NCBI GenBank assembly: GCA_002352665.1
Contig: DEIV01000136.1
Location: forward strand, 1-36,726
Direction of reading: 5' to 3'
Origin: Flavobacteriaceae bacterium UBA2765
GTDB taxonomy: Bacteria > Bacteroidota > Bacteroidia > Flavobacteriales > Flavobacteriaceae
DNA: 36,726 nt
The notes beneath the pieces were generated by a model. That model saw only the letters and a list, made by a program, of their open reading frames with translations, did not search any database and was not told where the DNA came from. Positions 15,231 to 23,293 of this stretch are shown piece by piece. The first letter of the stretch is position 1. Each line of letters starts with the position of its first letter. A program made the translations under genes and the position numbers.

Positions 15231-16354
15231 TGAGCGGTTATAGGCTGACCATGTGTTCTCTTAATAATTTTGGGTAACAAACTAGGAAAAAATTTAAGCC
15301 CGTACATCATCAATTCAGAAAATCGGTTCATCCTAAATAATGAAGCCATTAGACGACCCGTTTTCAAACGCGTTTTAAACGCTTTATTCCATGCTTTTTT
15401 ATAACTCATTTCCAATTCATTTCGCGTTATTTCCTTTTCAAAATATTGAATTATAAATTGAGAGGCCAATTTCGCACTATGAATAGCCATACTCATACCA
15501 TTTCCAGACAATGGATGTATCATACCCGCAGTGTCGCCACACATAATAATATGTTTTTCTACAGGTTTTTTTGCCGAAAAAGAAATCTGACTGATGGTTA
15601 ATGGCTTAGAGAATACTGGTATTGAATTCTCAAATATTTCTTTTAAAAATTTATTTTTATAAAGTACATTTTGTTGAAAATCGGCTATTGTTTTATGTTT
15701 TTTGAAAGATGCATAATTTGTAATATAGCAAATATTGATATGGTCATTTTCTACCTTAGACAATCCACAATAACCTCCTTTAAAATTATGTAGAGCTACC
15801 AAATCTTCAGGAAAACTGCCCTTAACGTGTGTTTTTACTGCTAAAAAAGGAGAATCATTTTTAATGAATTTTCTATTGAGTTTTATATCTATAGCAGAGC
15901 GTTTACCATAGGCTCCTATGACTACTTTTGCATTAAATTTTTTCTCACTTTTGGTAGCAACCATAAACTCATCATTCTTAAACACCACATCAACCACACT
16001 ACCATGCAAAATAAAAACACCATTTGCAATGGCTTTTGTAGCCAAAGCACGATCTAATGTATATCGGCTTATTCCAAATCCACCTAGAGGTAAATCGGTT
16101 TCTATTAGTTGACTTTCAATAGTACTTATAGCAAATTTAGCAATATTTTTAGCCCCCAATTCAGATGGAATTATATCTAAAGAATTTAAATATGGCAATA
16201 CCTCATTTGATATATATTCACCACAAACCTTATGTTTAGGGTATTTATTTTTTTCAATAACCATCACTTGAACTCCTTGTTTAGAAAGATGTATAGCACT
16301 TACCAGTCCAGCCAAACCACCACCAATAATAATCACATCTTTTTTTTGAGCCAT
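15227..16354 (-). CDS. FAD-dependent monooxygenase/oxidoreductase (UbiH / geranylgeranyl-reductase-like)
   Basis: 375 residues with the Rossmann motif GGGLAG (11-16) and Glu34 for FAD ribose, the KYPKHKVCGEYIS block typical of geranylgeranyl-reductase and aromatic hydroxylase relatives, and the second FAD motif CGDTAGMIHPLSGNGMS (272-288). Proteins of this group hydroxylate aromatic rings or reduce polyprenyl chains. With a type III PKS and methyltransferase next door, ring hydroxylation giving a hydroquinone (SrsC-like) is the favoured role. The ATGA overlap with the methyltransferase gene and 1 nt gap to yceI show tight operon structure. It could alternatively act on the alkyl chain. Confidence 0.83.
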   Translation of the reverse strand: MAQKKDVIIIGGGLAGLVSAIHLSKQGVQVMVIEKNKYPKHKVCGEYISNEVLPYLNSLDIIPSELGAKNIAKFAISTIESQLIETDLPLGGFGISRYTLDRALATKAIANGVFILHGSVVDVVFKNDEFMVATKSEKKFNAKVVIGAYGKRSAIDIKLNRKFIKNDSPFLAVKTHVKGSFPEDLVALHNFKGGYCGLSKVENDHINICYITNYASFKKHKTIADFQQNVLYKNKFLKEIFENSIPVFSKPLTISQISFSAKKPVEKHIIMCGDTAGMIHPLSGNGMSMAIHSAKLASQFIIQYFEKEITRNELEMSYKKAWNKAFKTRLKTGRLMASLFRMNRFSELMMYGLKFFPSLLPKIIKRTHGQPITAQ

Positions 16355-16355
16355 A

Positions 16356-16883
16356 TTATTTTTTTGCTGTATACGTAATATTCAATTTTACCATGTCAGA
16401 CATAACCCAACTACTATCACCCACATTATAATCTAAACGATCGATTGAAAATTTAGACTTGATTGTAATAGCAGTATTTGTTTCGGCCACCACCAATGGA
16501 ATAACAATTTGTTTGGTCGTTTTTTTTATGGTGAGATTACCCGTTAATTGATATTTATTTGCTGAAGTTCTAACAATTTTAGTAGATTTTAATCTAATAT
16601 TATGATAGGTCGATGCTTCAAAATAATCATCAGACAGCAAATGTTTATCCCTTTTTTTATTATCTGTATCAATAGCATTTACTTGGATAATGCCATTGAT
16701 AAAACTATGTTCTAAATTATCAGCGTCAAAATTACTGGTAATAGCCACTTTCTTAAACTGTCCATCAACATTAAAACCCATGTTTTTAATTTTAAATTTT
16801 ACAGTGGCCGAGTTTTGAACTAATTCTTGTGTATGAACAATGAATATGCTTGCTAAAAATAAGATGGTGAATCTAAATTTCAT
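16356..16883 (-). CDS. YceI-family periplasmic lipid-binding protein, first gene of the PKS operon
   Basis: From the ATG at 16883 the product has 175 residues with a signal peptide (MKFRFTILFLASIFIVHTQ). An ATG at 16925 would put 14 extra residues ahead of the signal peptide. The body has the YceI pattern: VKFKIKNMGFNVDGQFK early, then NLTIKKTTKQIVIPLVV, and a conserved end (KFSIDRLDYNVGDSSWVMSD split across 150-170). YceI proteins are small lipocalin-like barrels that bind polyisoprenoid or quinone-type lipids. Being the leading gene of a putative phenolic-lipid operon, it may bind or transport the product. No perfect TAnnTTTG element was found upstream; the closest is TAATATTT around 16896-16905. 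Confidence 0.87.
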   Translation of the reverse strand: MKFRFTILFLASIFIVHTQELVQNSATVKFKIKNMGFNVDGQFKKVAITSNFDADNLEHSFINGIIQVNAIDTDNKKRDKHLLSDDYFEASTYHNIRLKSTKIVRTSANKYQLTGNLTIKKTTKQIVIPLVVAETNTAITIKSKFSIDRLDYNVGDSSWVMSDMVKLNITYTAKK

Positions 16884-16950
16884 AATTGTATATTTTAAAA
16901 TATTAATGTATTTATCAAACAGCATTTAAAAACCAAATTGATTTTTTAGA

Positions 16951-18060
16951 TCAATCAATTAGATCTGCTAATTCTTCTCCAACTAAAAATCCTATTGCAA
17001 TACCCATGCCACCAAGACGCACGCCACATGACACACTATCACTAATTTGTTTAATAATGGGTTTCTTTTGAAAACCTACGCCCATAATACCACTCCACCT
17101 TTGATCAATCTCAAATTTATAATTTGGCAAAATAGTATTTTGTAATAATGCTGTTAACTTATCATTTACTAAGTTTGTCATACCAAATTCAGAAGTCTCT
17201 TCTGCCTTAAAATCTAAATTTCTACCACCTCCTAATAGAATACGATTGTCAATATTTCTAAAATAATAATAGCCTTTATCTAAATGAAAAGTACCTCTTA
17301 TAGCTAAATTTTCAATCGGTTTGGTAATTAAAACCTGTGCTCTGGCAGGCTGCACATCTTCTTTCAGCAGTTGATTTGCAAAACCATTAGTGGTCACTAA
17401 CAATTTTCCTGTTTTAAATGTTGTGATATTCGTTTTTACTTCTACATCATTTCCATTGTCAACAAAATCTTCAACAGTAATATTATTCAATATTTTTACA
17501 CCATTCTGTAATACCAAATCTGTCAAGGAAGCCATCATTTTACCTGTGTCTATCTGCCCTTCAAATTGATTAAAAACCAACTTATTATTAATATTTGAGA
17601 AATTAAACTTCTGATTGACAGAAGTAAAAACATCCGACTTAAAAATTGGTTTTAACAATTGATTGATTGTCTCCTTTTCAGCAAAACAAGCTTCAAAATC
17701 TTGATGATCGGTAAATAATTCATATGCCCCTAACTGTTTAAAATCAATTGCTTTATCTCCTAAATGTTGACGAAGCAAATGCAAACCATTCCACCTTTTC
17801 TCTACCAATTGATAAACTTCTTGCTCATTATGGTGCTTCAAATCGTCTAAAATTTCAGTAAGACTTCCAAAACAAGCAAATCCTGCGTTTTTAGTACTGG
17901 CTCCTTGAGGTAAAACACCTTTTTCAAGGATAGTAATAGTAGCCATTGGGTATTTCTCTTTTAATGCCAATGCAGTACTCAAACCAACAATCCCGCTACC
18001 GACAACCGTAAAATCAATATTTGTAAACCACGCTTTTATTTCCCAATAACTTAAATTCAT
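16951..18060 (-). CDS. FAD-dependent oxidoreductase, DAO (D-amino acid/glycine oxidase) family
   Basis: 369 residues with N-terminal FAD motif VVGSGIVGLSTALAL (about 19-33), STKNAGFACFGS following, and the C-terminal DAO segment CGVRLGGMGIAIGFLVGEEL. Family members oxidise amines such as D-amino acids, glycine or sarcosine, transferring electrons to oxygen or the membrane chain. No signal peptide. It ends 67 nt before the yceI start on the same strand, so read-through into the PKS operon is possible, but the spacing suggests a separate unit. The specific substrate cannot be assigned. It is divergent from tag. Confidence 0.83.
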   Translation of the reverse strand: MNLSYWEIKAWFTNIDFTVVGSGIVGLSTALALKEKYPMATITILEKGVLPQGASTKNAGFACFGSLTEILDDLKHHNEQEVYQLVEKRWNGLHLLRQHLGDKAIDFKQLGAYELFTDHQDFEACFAEKETINQLLKPIFKSDVFTSVNQKFNFSNINNKLVFNQFEGQIDTGKMMASLTDLVLQNGVKILNNITVEDFVDNGNDVEVKTNITTFKTGKLLVTTNGFANQLLKEDVQPARAQVLITKPIENLAIRGTFHLDKGYYYFRNIDNRILLGGGRNLDFKAEETSEFGMTNLVNDKLTALLQNTILPNYKFEIDQRWSGIMGVGFQKKPIIKQISDSVSCGVRLGGMGIAIGFLVGEELADLID

Positions 18061-18122
18061 TTTTTAAAGATAAATTATTTTTTTACTATAAAATTGTTAT
18101 TTTAGTGCAAATTTTTGATAAA

Positions 18123-18692
18123 ATGACTAAAAATAGATGTGATTGGTGCGGTAATGACCCTTTATATGTAACCTATCATGATACTGAATGGGGTGTGCCT
18201 GTATATGACGACGACAAATTATTTGAATTTTTAATATTAGAAACTTTTCAAGCCGGATTAAGTTGGATTACCGTCCTGCGTAAACGAGAAAATTTTAGAA
18301 AATCATTTGACAATTTTGACTATAAAAAAATTGCCAATTATTCTGAAAAAAAATATGAATCTCTATTGCAGGATGCTGGAATTATTAGAAATAAATTAAA
18401 AATAAAAGCTACCATAAGTAATGCCACTGCTTTTATGGAAGTTCAAAAGGAATTTGGTTCATTCTCCAAATATATCTGGACTTTCACCAACGGTACACCT
18501 ATTAAAAACTCATATTTATCTTTGGCTGAAGTTCCTGCTACAACGGCTTTATCTGATAAGGTATCCAAAGATCTAAAGAAACGCGGATTTAAATTTGTAG
18601 GATCAACAGTCATATATGCTCATATGCAAGCTACAGGCATGGTGAATGACCATGTAACCTCCTGTTTTAGATATAAGGAAGTCAATCAATAA
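18123..18692 (+). CDS. tag: DNA-3-methyladenine glycosylase I
   Basis: Removes 3-methyladenine from alkylated DNA in base-excision repair. The 189-residue protein (ATG at 18123; an upstream GTG at 18105 is unlikely) begins MTKNRCDWCGNDPLYVTYHD, with Cys6 and His19 aligned to the zinc ligands Cys4 and His17 of E. coli Tag, and ends with GMVNDHVTSCFRY, supplying the other His and Cys ligands. The TEWGVP and QAGLSWITVLRKRENFR blocks are family hallmarks. Stand-alone gene; converges with the SRPBCC gene. Confidence 0.94.
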   Translation: MTKNRCDWCGNDPLYVTYHDTEWGVPVYDDDKLFEFLILETFQAGLSWITVLRKRENFRKSFDNFDYKKIANYSEKKYESLLQDAGIIRNKLKIKATISNATAFMEVQKEFGSFSKYIWTFTNGTPIKNSYLSLAEVPATTALSDKVSKDLKKRGFKFVGSTVIYAHMQATGMVNDHVTSCFRYKEVNQ

Positions 18693-18726
18693 ATCTTGCT
18701 TTAGTCTTATCTTGTTAGCACCAATT

Positions 18727-19749
18727 TTATTTCACCGGAACGAAAATTTCAGTAATTAAATCTGCAGGGTTTGGTGTATCTTCAGAATTGTTATGATAGG
18801 CCTCTAATGCAGGACTCGTTTCAATAGGCTCCAAATTATTATCTGCTAAATATTTATAAGCTGATTCCCAGGCCTCTTTAGAATTTTTATAGTCTCCTTT
18901 CAAAGTAGTTTTTACTGCTTTAAATGGTTGTAACATACCTGTAAGAATTCCGCTATCCTTATCAGTAATTACTTTTTCAGAAACAGGAACAGCACATGAA
19001 AAAATTACAGCATTATTTTCTGTATCATATTTATGAAATAAAGTAAATGGACTACCGGTCATAATATTATTATTTTTAGCATATGCACTTACCTTAGGCA
19101 TCATATCGGCTGTTTTAGCTGATAATTCTTCAATCTTACACGATGCGGTATTGTATAAATAATAGCCCCCACTATGCGTAGTTAAACCATTTACAATTAC
19201 ACTATACTGTTGCATTTTTATCTGTAATATACTGTCTAATTTAAATAGCCCTCTTTCATAATCAGGCCCCATTTGTTTGTCCATTCCACCACTATAAGCC
19301 ATATAAGCTTTAGACATAAAGTCTAAATTACCTTTCATACCCCAAGTAACTTCGGTACCGCCTTCCACTGATTTAAAATTCCAATAAATATCAGATGTTG
19401 ATTCAAAAGGTTTAATAAATCTTATCTTTTGATCGATATATTCATTGACCTTAACCGCTACGGTTTCAATATTTCCTTCCCCAAGAACCTCACCTTTCCA
19501 ACTATAAGAACCACCAACTCCACTTGTTTTGTCCGCAAATAATAATTCTGCCGCTGGTTCTTGTTCAATCCATGGTGACCATTCAGGCCAATTCTTATAA
19601 TCATTTACATTATTATATACTACTTCTATAGGTGCATTGATCACCTCTGTTCGTTTAACATCATAATTATTTTCTAAAGTGGCTATGTAAATTGCACCCG
19701 CTACAATGATTAAAAGTAGTAATAGGAATATATATTTTAGTGCTTTCAT
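18727..19749 (-). CDS. Membrane-anchored SRPBCC (polyketide cyclase-like) plus GyrI-like effector-binding protein
   Basis: 340 residues: an N-terminal membrane anchor (about 5-27), an SRPBCC/START-type domain (about 35-180, with INAPIEVVYNNVNDYKNWPE and WSPWIEQEP, the usual start of these ligand-binding cups), and a C-terminal GyrI/AraC-effector-binding-like domain (about 185-340, ending PADLITEIFVPVK). Both domains bind small hydrophobic ligands, but no catalytic function is known for this arrangement, and it is not evidently part of the PKS operon. A TAnnTTTG element 22 nt upstream suggests its own promoter. Confidence 0.75.
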   Translation of the reverse strand: MKALKYIFLLLLLIIVAGAIYIATLENNYDVKRTEVINAPIEVVYNNVNDYKNWPEWSPWIEQEPAAELLFADKTSGVGGSYSWKGEVLGEGNIETVAVKVNEYIDQKIRFIKPFESTSDIYWNFKSVEGGTEVTWGMKGNLDFMSKAYMAYSGGMDKQMGPDYERGLFKLDSILQIKMQQYSVIVNGLTTHSGGYYLYNTASCKIEELSAKTADMMPKVSAYAKNNNIMTGSPFTLFHKYDTENNAVIFSCAVPVSEKVITDKDSGILTGMLQPFKAVKTTLKGDYKNSKEAWESAYKYLADNNLEPIETSPALEAYHNNSEDTPNPADLITEIFVPVK

Positions 19750-19771
19750 AATGATAAATTTAGAATTATAA

Positions 19772-19779
19772 CAAATATA
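19772..19779 (-). promoter_or_regulatory. Probable promoter -7 element of the SRPBCC gene
   Basis: On the minus strand TATATTTG, an exact TAnnTTTG match, 22 nt before the start at 19749. Confidence 0.5.
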
Positions 19780-19878
19780 AAGATTTATACTGATTTTTGA
19801 TAAAAAAATAATTTCAATCCAATTTAAAGCATCTTGATTTTTTGAGTAAAAGACCTATCTTGCAGAAAAAAATATACT

Positions 19879-19886
19879 TAATTTTG
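19879..19886 (+). promoter_or_regulatory. Probable promoter -7 element of rsgA
   Basis: TAATTTTG matches TAnnTTTG, 14 nt before the ATG at 19901. Confidence 0.45.
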
Positions 19887-19900
19887 TTAAAATTTTATGA

Positions 19901-20839
19901 ATGGAAGGCGTAGTCACAAAATCGACCGGTAGTTGGTATATGGTTAAAACCAAATCAGGTAAAAGTATTGATTGTAGGATAAGAGGGAAATTCCGTATGA
20001 GTGGAATTAAAAGTACGAATCCTGTAACAGTAGGCGACATTGTAGATTTTGATATGGAACAAGATAGTGAAAATGGAATTATCATGAACATCCATAATCG
20101 TAAAAATTACATTATTAGAAAATCAGTAAACCTTTCCAAACAAACCCATATCATAGCAGCCAATATTGATCAGGTATTTTTACTGGTAACCATAGAAAAT
20201 CCTCCTACTTTCACTTCCTTTATAGATCGATTTTTAGCAACTGCAGAGGCCTATTCAATACCTGCCGTCCTTATCTTTAATAAAATAGATCTGTACAGTA
20301 AAGAATTGTTAGCCAAAAAACAAGCTCTTGAAAAAGTTTACAGAAATATTGGTTATGAATGTTTAGATATTTCGGCCACAGAAAAGATAAATATTGATAA
20401 ACTAAAAATAATAATGGAAGATAAAGTAAGTATGTTTTCCGGTCATTCTGGCGTTGGCAAGTCAACATTAATCAATGCTATTTATCCTGAATTAAACTTA
20501 AAAACTACTGAAATATCGACACAACACAAACAAGGTCAACACACTACTACTTTTGCAGAAATGTTTTCATTGCCATTTGGCGGATATATCATAGATACTC
20601 CCGGTATAAAAGGTTTTGGTGTAGTAGATTTTCAAAAAGAAGAGATAGGTGACTTTTTTCCGGAATTTTTTGCTCTTAAACAACATTGTAAATTCAATAA
20701 TTGTTTACATGTAAACGAACCTCATTGTGCTATAAAAGATGCTCTAAAAAAGGGTGAAATAGCCGAATCAAGGTATATTAGTTATTTGCAATTATTAGAG
20801 GGAGAACATGAGAATTATAGAGTAGATTATTATCAGTAA
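19901..20839 (+). CDS. rsgA: Ribosome small subunit-dependent GTPase RsgA
   Basis: Assists late maturation of the 30S subunit. The 312-residue protein has an N-terminal OB fold (1-70, EGVVTKSTGSWYMVKT), then a circularly permuted GTPase with motifs in order G4 NKID (127-130), G1 GHSGVGKST (181-189) and G3 DTPG (232-235), then the zinc knuckle C263-x4-C268-x-H270-x5-C276. An ATG 4 nt upstream (19897) is out of frame. It is followed after 49 nt by dtd, a common housekeeping pairing in Flavobacteriaceae as far as I recall. Confidence 0.96.
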   Translation: MEGVVTKSTGSWYMVKTKSGKSIDCRIRGKFRMSGIKSTNPVTVGDIVDFDMEQDSENGIIMNIHNRKNYIIRKSVNLSKQTHIIAANIDQVFLLVTIENPPTFTSFIDRFLATAEAYSIPAVLIFNKIDLYSKELLAKKQALEKVYRNIGYECLDISATEKINIDKLKIIMEDKVSMFSGHSGVGKSTLINAIYPELNLKTTEISTQHKQGQHTTTFAEMFSLPFGGYIIDTPGIKGFGVVDFQKEEIGDFFPEFFALKQHCKFNNCLHVNEPHCAIKDALKKGEIAESRYISYLQLLEGEHENYRVDYYQ

Positions 20840-20888
20840 GAATAAGATAAATTAAGGCCCATCATATTAAACAAATCAATTCCCTAAA

Positions 20889-21341
20889 ATGAAGGTAATA
20901 ATTCAAAGAGTTAGTAAAGCTTGCGTAAGTGTAGATAATACTTTAATAAGTTCAATTAATGGAGGACTTTTACTATTATTAGGCATTTGTAATGAAGATA
21001 GTTTTAAGGATATTGAATGGTTATCTAAAAAGATTCTAAATATGAGAATTTTCAATGATAAGGATAAAATTATGAACAAATCGCTCCTTGATATTAACGG
21101 TGAAATCATTGTTATAAGTCAATTTACGTTGATGGGCAGCACAAAAAAAGGCAATAGACCGTCTTATATAAAAGCGGCAAAACCAGATGTAGCCATTCCC
21201 TTATACGAGCAATTTATTTCCCACTTAGAAAAAGAATTTGGTAAAAAAATTGGAACGGGAATATTTGGTGCTGATATGAAAGTAGAATTAATAAATGATG
21301 GCCCCGTAACTATTTCCTTGAATTCTTTGAATAAAGAATAA
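20889..21341 (+). CDS. dtd: D-aminoacyl-tRNA deacylase
   Basis: Hydrolyses D-amino acids (and glycine misattached to tRNA-Ala) from tRNA. The 150-residue protein has the two active-site motifs: SQFTL at 77-81 followed by KKGNRPSY, and the GP-containing NDGPVT at 136-141 with the cis Gly-Pro. N-terminus MKVIIQRVSKACVSVD is standard. It is co-directional with rsgA and ends 38 nt before a secreted DUF3857 protein. Confidence 0.96.
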   Translation: MKVIIQRVSKACVSVDNTLISSINGGLLLLLGICNEDSFKDIEWLSKKILNMRIFNDKDKIMNKSLLDINGEIIVISQFTLMGSTKKGNRPSYIKAAKPDVAIPLYEQFISHLEKEFGKKIGTGIFGADMKVELINDGPVTISLNSLNKE

Positions 21342-21379
21342 TTTTTTATAATTTTACAACAGCTAAACACCCAATTGCT

Positions 21380-23290
21380 ATGACCCTTAAAAAGTTTTTA
21401 CTTTTTATATCACTTTTTTATTTTCAATTTATTTTTTCTCAAGATATTGAATTCAATGTGTTTTCTATACCGGATAGTTTAACACAAAATGCCAATTCTG
21501 TAGTACGTTTTGATGAAACTAATATAGAATTAGTATCTTCAAAAAAAATGACTATTACCTATAAAAAGGCTATTACTATACTTAATAAATTTGGCGATGG
21601 TAGTTCTAGACTCCGTATAAACTATGATTCTTCAAATAAGATAAAAAGCTTAAAAGCATATGTCTACAATTCATTTGGTGTTGAAATAAAGGATTTAAAA
21701 AAGAAAGATTTTAAAGATCGTAGTGTTGCAGATGGCTTTTCATTATTTAATGATGGTAGGTATTTATATTATAATCACGTACCAATTGCATATCCCTATA
21801 CTATTTATTATGAATACGAAATCGAGTCATCAAATACGGCATTTATTCCCCCTTGGTTTCTTTTTGACGCATATAACCAAAGCATAGTACATAGTAATTT
21901 TACAATTAATTTCCCGGATGATATCAAAATTCAAAAAGTAGAGAAAAATTTTGACAATTTTAAAATTGTGAGTATCAAAAACCTTAATAGCATTAACTAC
22001 CAAGTAAACGGTATAAAAGCTGTTTCATATGAACAGTTAAGCCCTTCATTTTATGATATTTTTCCTTGGGTAAGAATGGCAACTAATAAATTTAGGCTTG
22101 AAGGTGTTGATGGTACTGCTGATAACTGGCAAGAATTTGGAAAGTGGATGTACGACCATTTAATTTCAAGTCGTATGGCTCTTCCGGAATCAACAAAACT
22201 TATTGTCAGCCAATTGGTTGAAGGTGTTGACGACCCCATAGAAAGAGCTAAGATAATTTATAAATATGTACAAAATAAAACACGTTATATAAGTGTTCAA
22301 GTTGGTATTGGTGGATGGATGCCCATGTTGGCCTCCGATGTTGACCGATTGAATTATGGAGATTGCAAGGCTCTTACGAATTATACAAAATCTTTAATGG
22401 ATGCAGCCAATGTTGAAAGTTACTATACTGCTGTAAATGCAGATGATCCTAAATTAAATATGGAAAAAGATGTGATTTCTGTTCAAGGAAATCATGTCAT
22501 TTTAAATCTCCCAACGGATACAGGTGATATTTGGCTAGAATGTACAAGTCAAATAGATCCTTTTGGCTATCAAGGTACCTTTACTGATGATAGGGATGTT
22601 TTGGTCATAACACCAGATGGAGGTAAAATAAAACACACTGGTATTTATGAAGATAATAATAGCTATCAAAAAACACTTGCAAATTATAAATTATCATCCA
22701 ATGGGAACTTAGAAGGAAATGTTAAAATAAGTACCAGTGGAATTCAATATCGCAAACATTTTCATTTAGAAAAAAAACCTGAGAGAGATATAAATATGCA
22801 TTATAAGAGTGATTATTGGCCTTATATTAATAATCTAACAATAGATAGTTACACTTTTAGTAATAACAAAGACAGCATTATTTTTAATGAAGAATTAAAG
22901 ATAAAAGCTACTGATTATTCCACATTCAGTGGTGATAGAATGTTATTTATCCTAAATGCTTTTAACCGTGTTTCTTCAATACCAAAACGTTATAGAAACA
23001 GAAAATTACCATTAGAAATTGTAAGAGGATTTATAGATAGCGATGACTTTGAAATAGTATTACCGGATGACTTTACTATAGAAGCAATTCCTGATAACAT
23101 TAAAATTGAAAACAAGTTTGGTAGCTATCAATTTTCTGTAGAAAAACTATCTGATACAAAACTAAAATATGCTAGAACCTTCTTTCTTAAAAAAGGAATT
23201 TACCCACCAAGCGATTATAAAAGTTATAGAAATTTTAGAAAGCAAATTGTTAAACTTGATAAGACCAAAATTGTATTAATTAAAAAGTAA
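21380..23290 (+). CDS. Secreted DUF3857 / transglutaminase-like protein with intact triad
   Basis: 636 residues: signal peptide (MTLKKFLLFISLFYFQFIFS then Q), an N-terminal DUF3857 beta domain (about 50-240), a transglutaminase-like cysteine protease-fold domain (about 275-400) and a C-terminal beta domain. The putative triad is Cys329 in NYGDCKAL, His372 in GNHVIL and Asp393 in SQIDPFG. Proteins with this layout are common in Bacteroidota and of unknown substrate; peptide or isopeptide cleavage or cross-linking in the periplasm or at the cell surface is possible. The related gene follows after 3 nt, so they are almost surely co-transcribed. Confidence 0.85.
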   Translation: MTLKKFLLFISLFYFQFIFSQDIEFNVFSIPDSLTQNANSVVRFDETNIELVSSKKMTITYKKAITILNKFGDGSSRLRINYDSSNKIKSLKAYVYNSFGVEIKDLKKKDFKDRSVADGFSLFNDGRYLYYNHVPIAYPYTIYYEYEIESSNTAFIPPWFLFDAYNQSIVHSNFTINFPDDIKIQKVEKNFDNFKIVSIKNLNSINYQVNGIKAVSYEQLSPSFYDIFPWVRMATNKFRLEGVDGTADNWQEFGKWMYDHLISSRMALPESTKLIVSQLVEGVDDPIERAKIIYKYVQNKTRYISVQVGIGGWMPMLASDVDRLNYGDCKALTNYTKSLMDAANVESYYTAVNADDPKLNMEKDVISVQGNHVILNLPTDTGDIWLECTSQIDPFGYQGTFTDDRDVLVITPDGGKIKHTGIYEDNNSYQKTLANYKLSSNGNLEGNVKISTSGIQYRKHFHLEKKPERDINMHYKSDYWPYINNLTIDSYTFSNNKDSIIFNEELKIKATDYSTFSGDRMLFILNAFNRVSSIPKRYRNRKLPLEIVRGFIDSDDFEIVLPDDFTIEAIPDNIKIENKFGSYQFSVEKLSDTKLKYARTFFLKKGIYPPSDYKSYRNFRKQIVKLDKTKIVLIKK

Positions 23291-23293
23291 ATC

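Noticed and set aside
16951..18060. DAO oxidase as the first gene of the PKS operon
   Set aside because: A 67 nt gap to yceI contrasts with overlaps inside the operon, and an amino-acid-oxidase-type enzyme has no clear step in the proposed pathway; read-through cannot be excluded.
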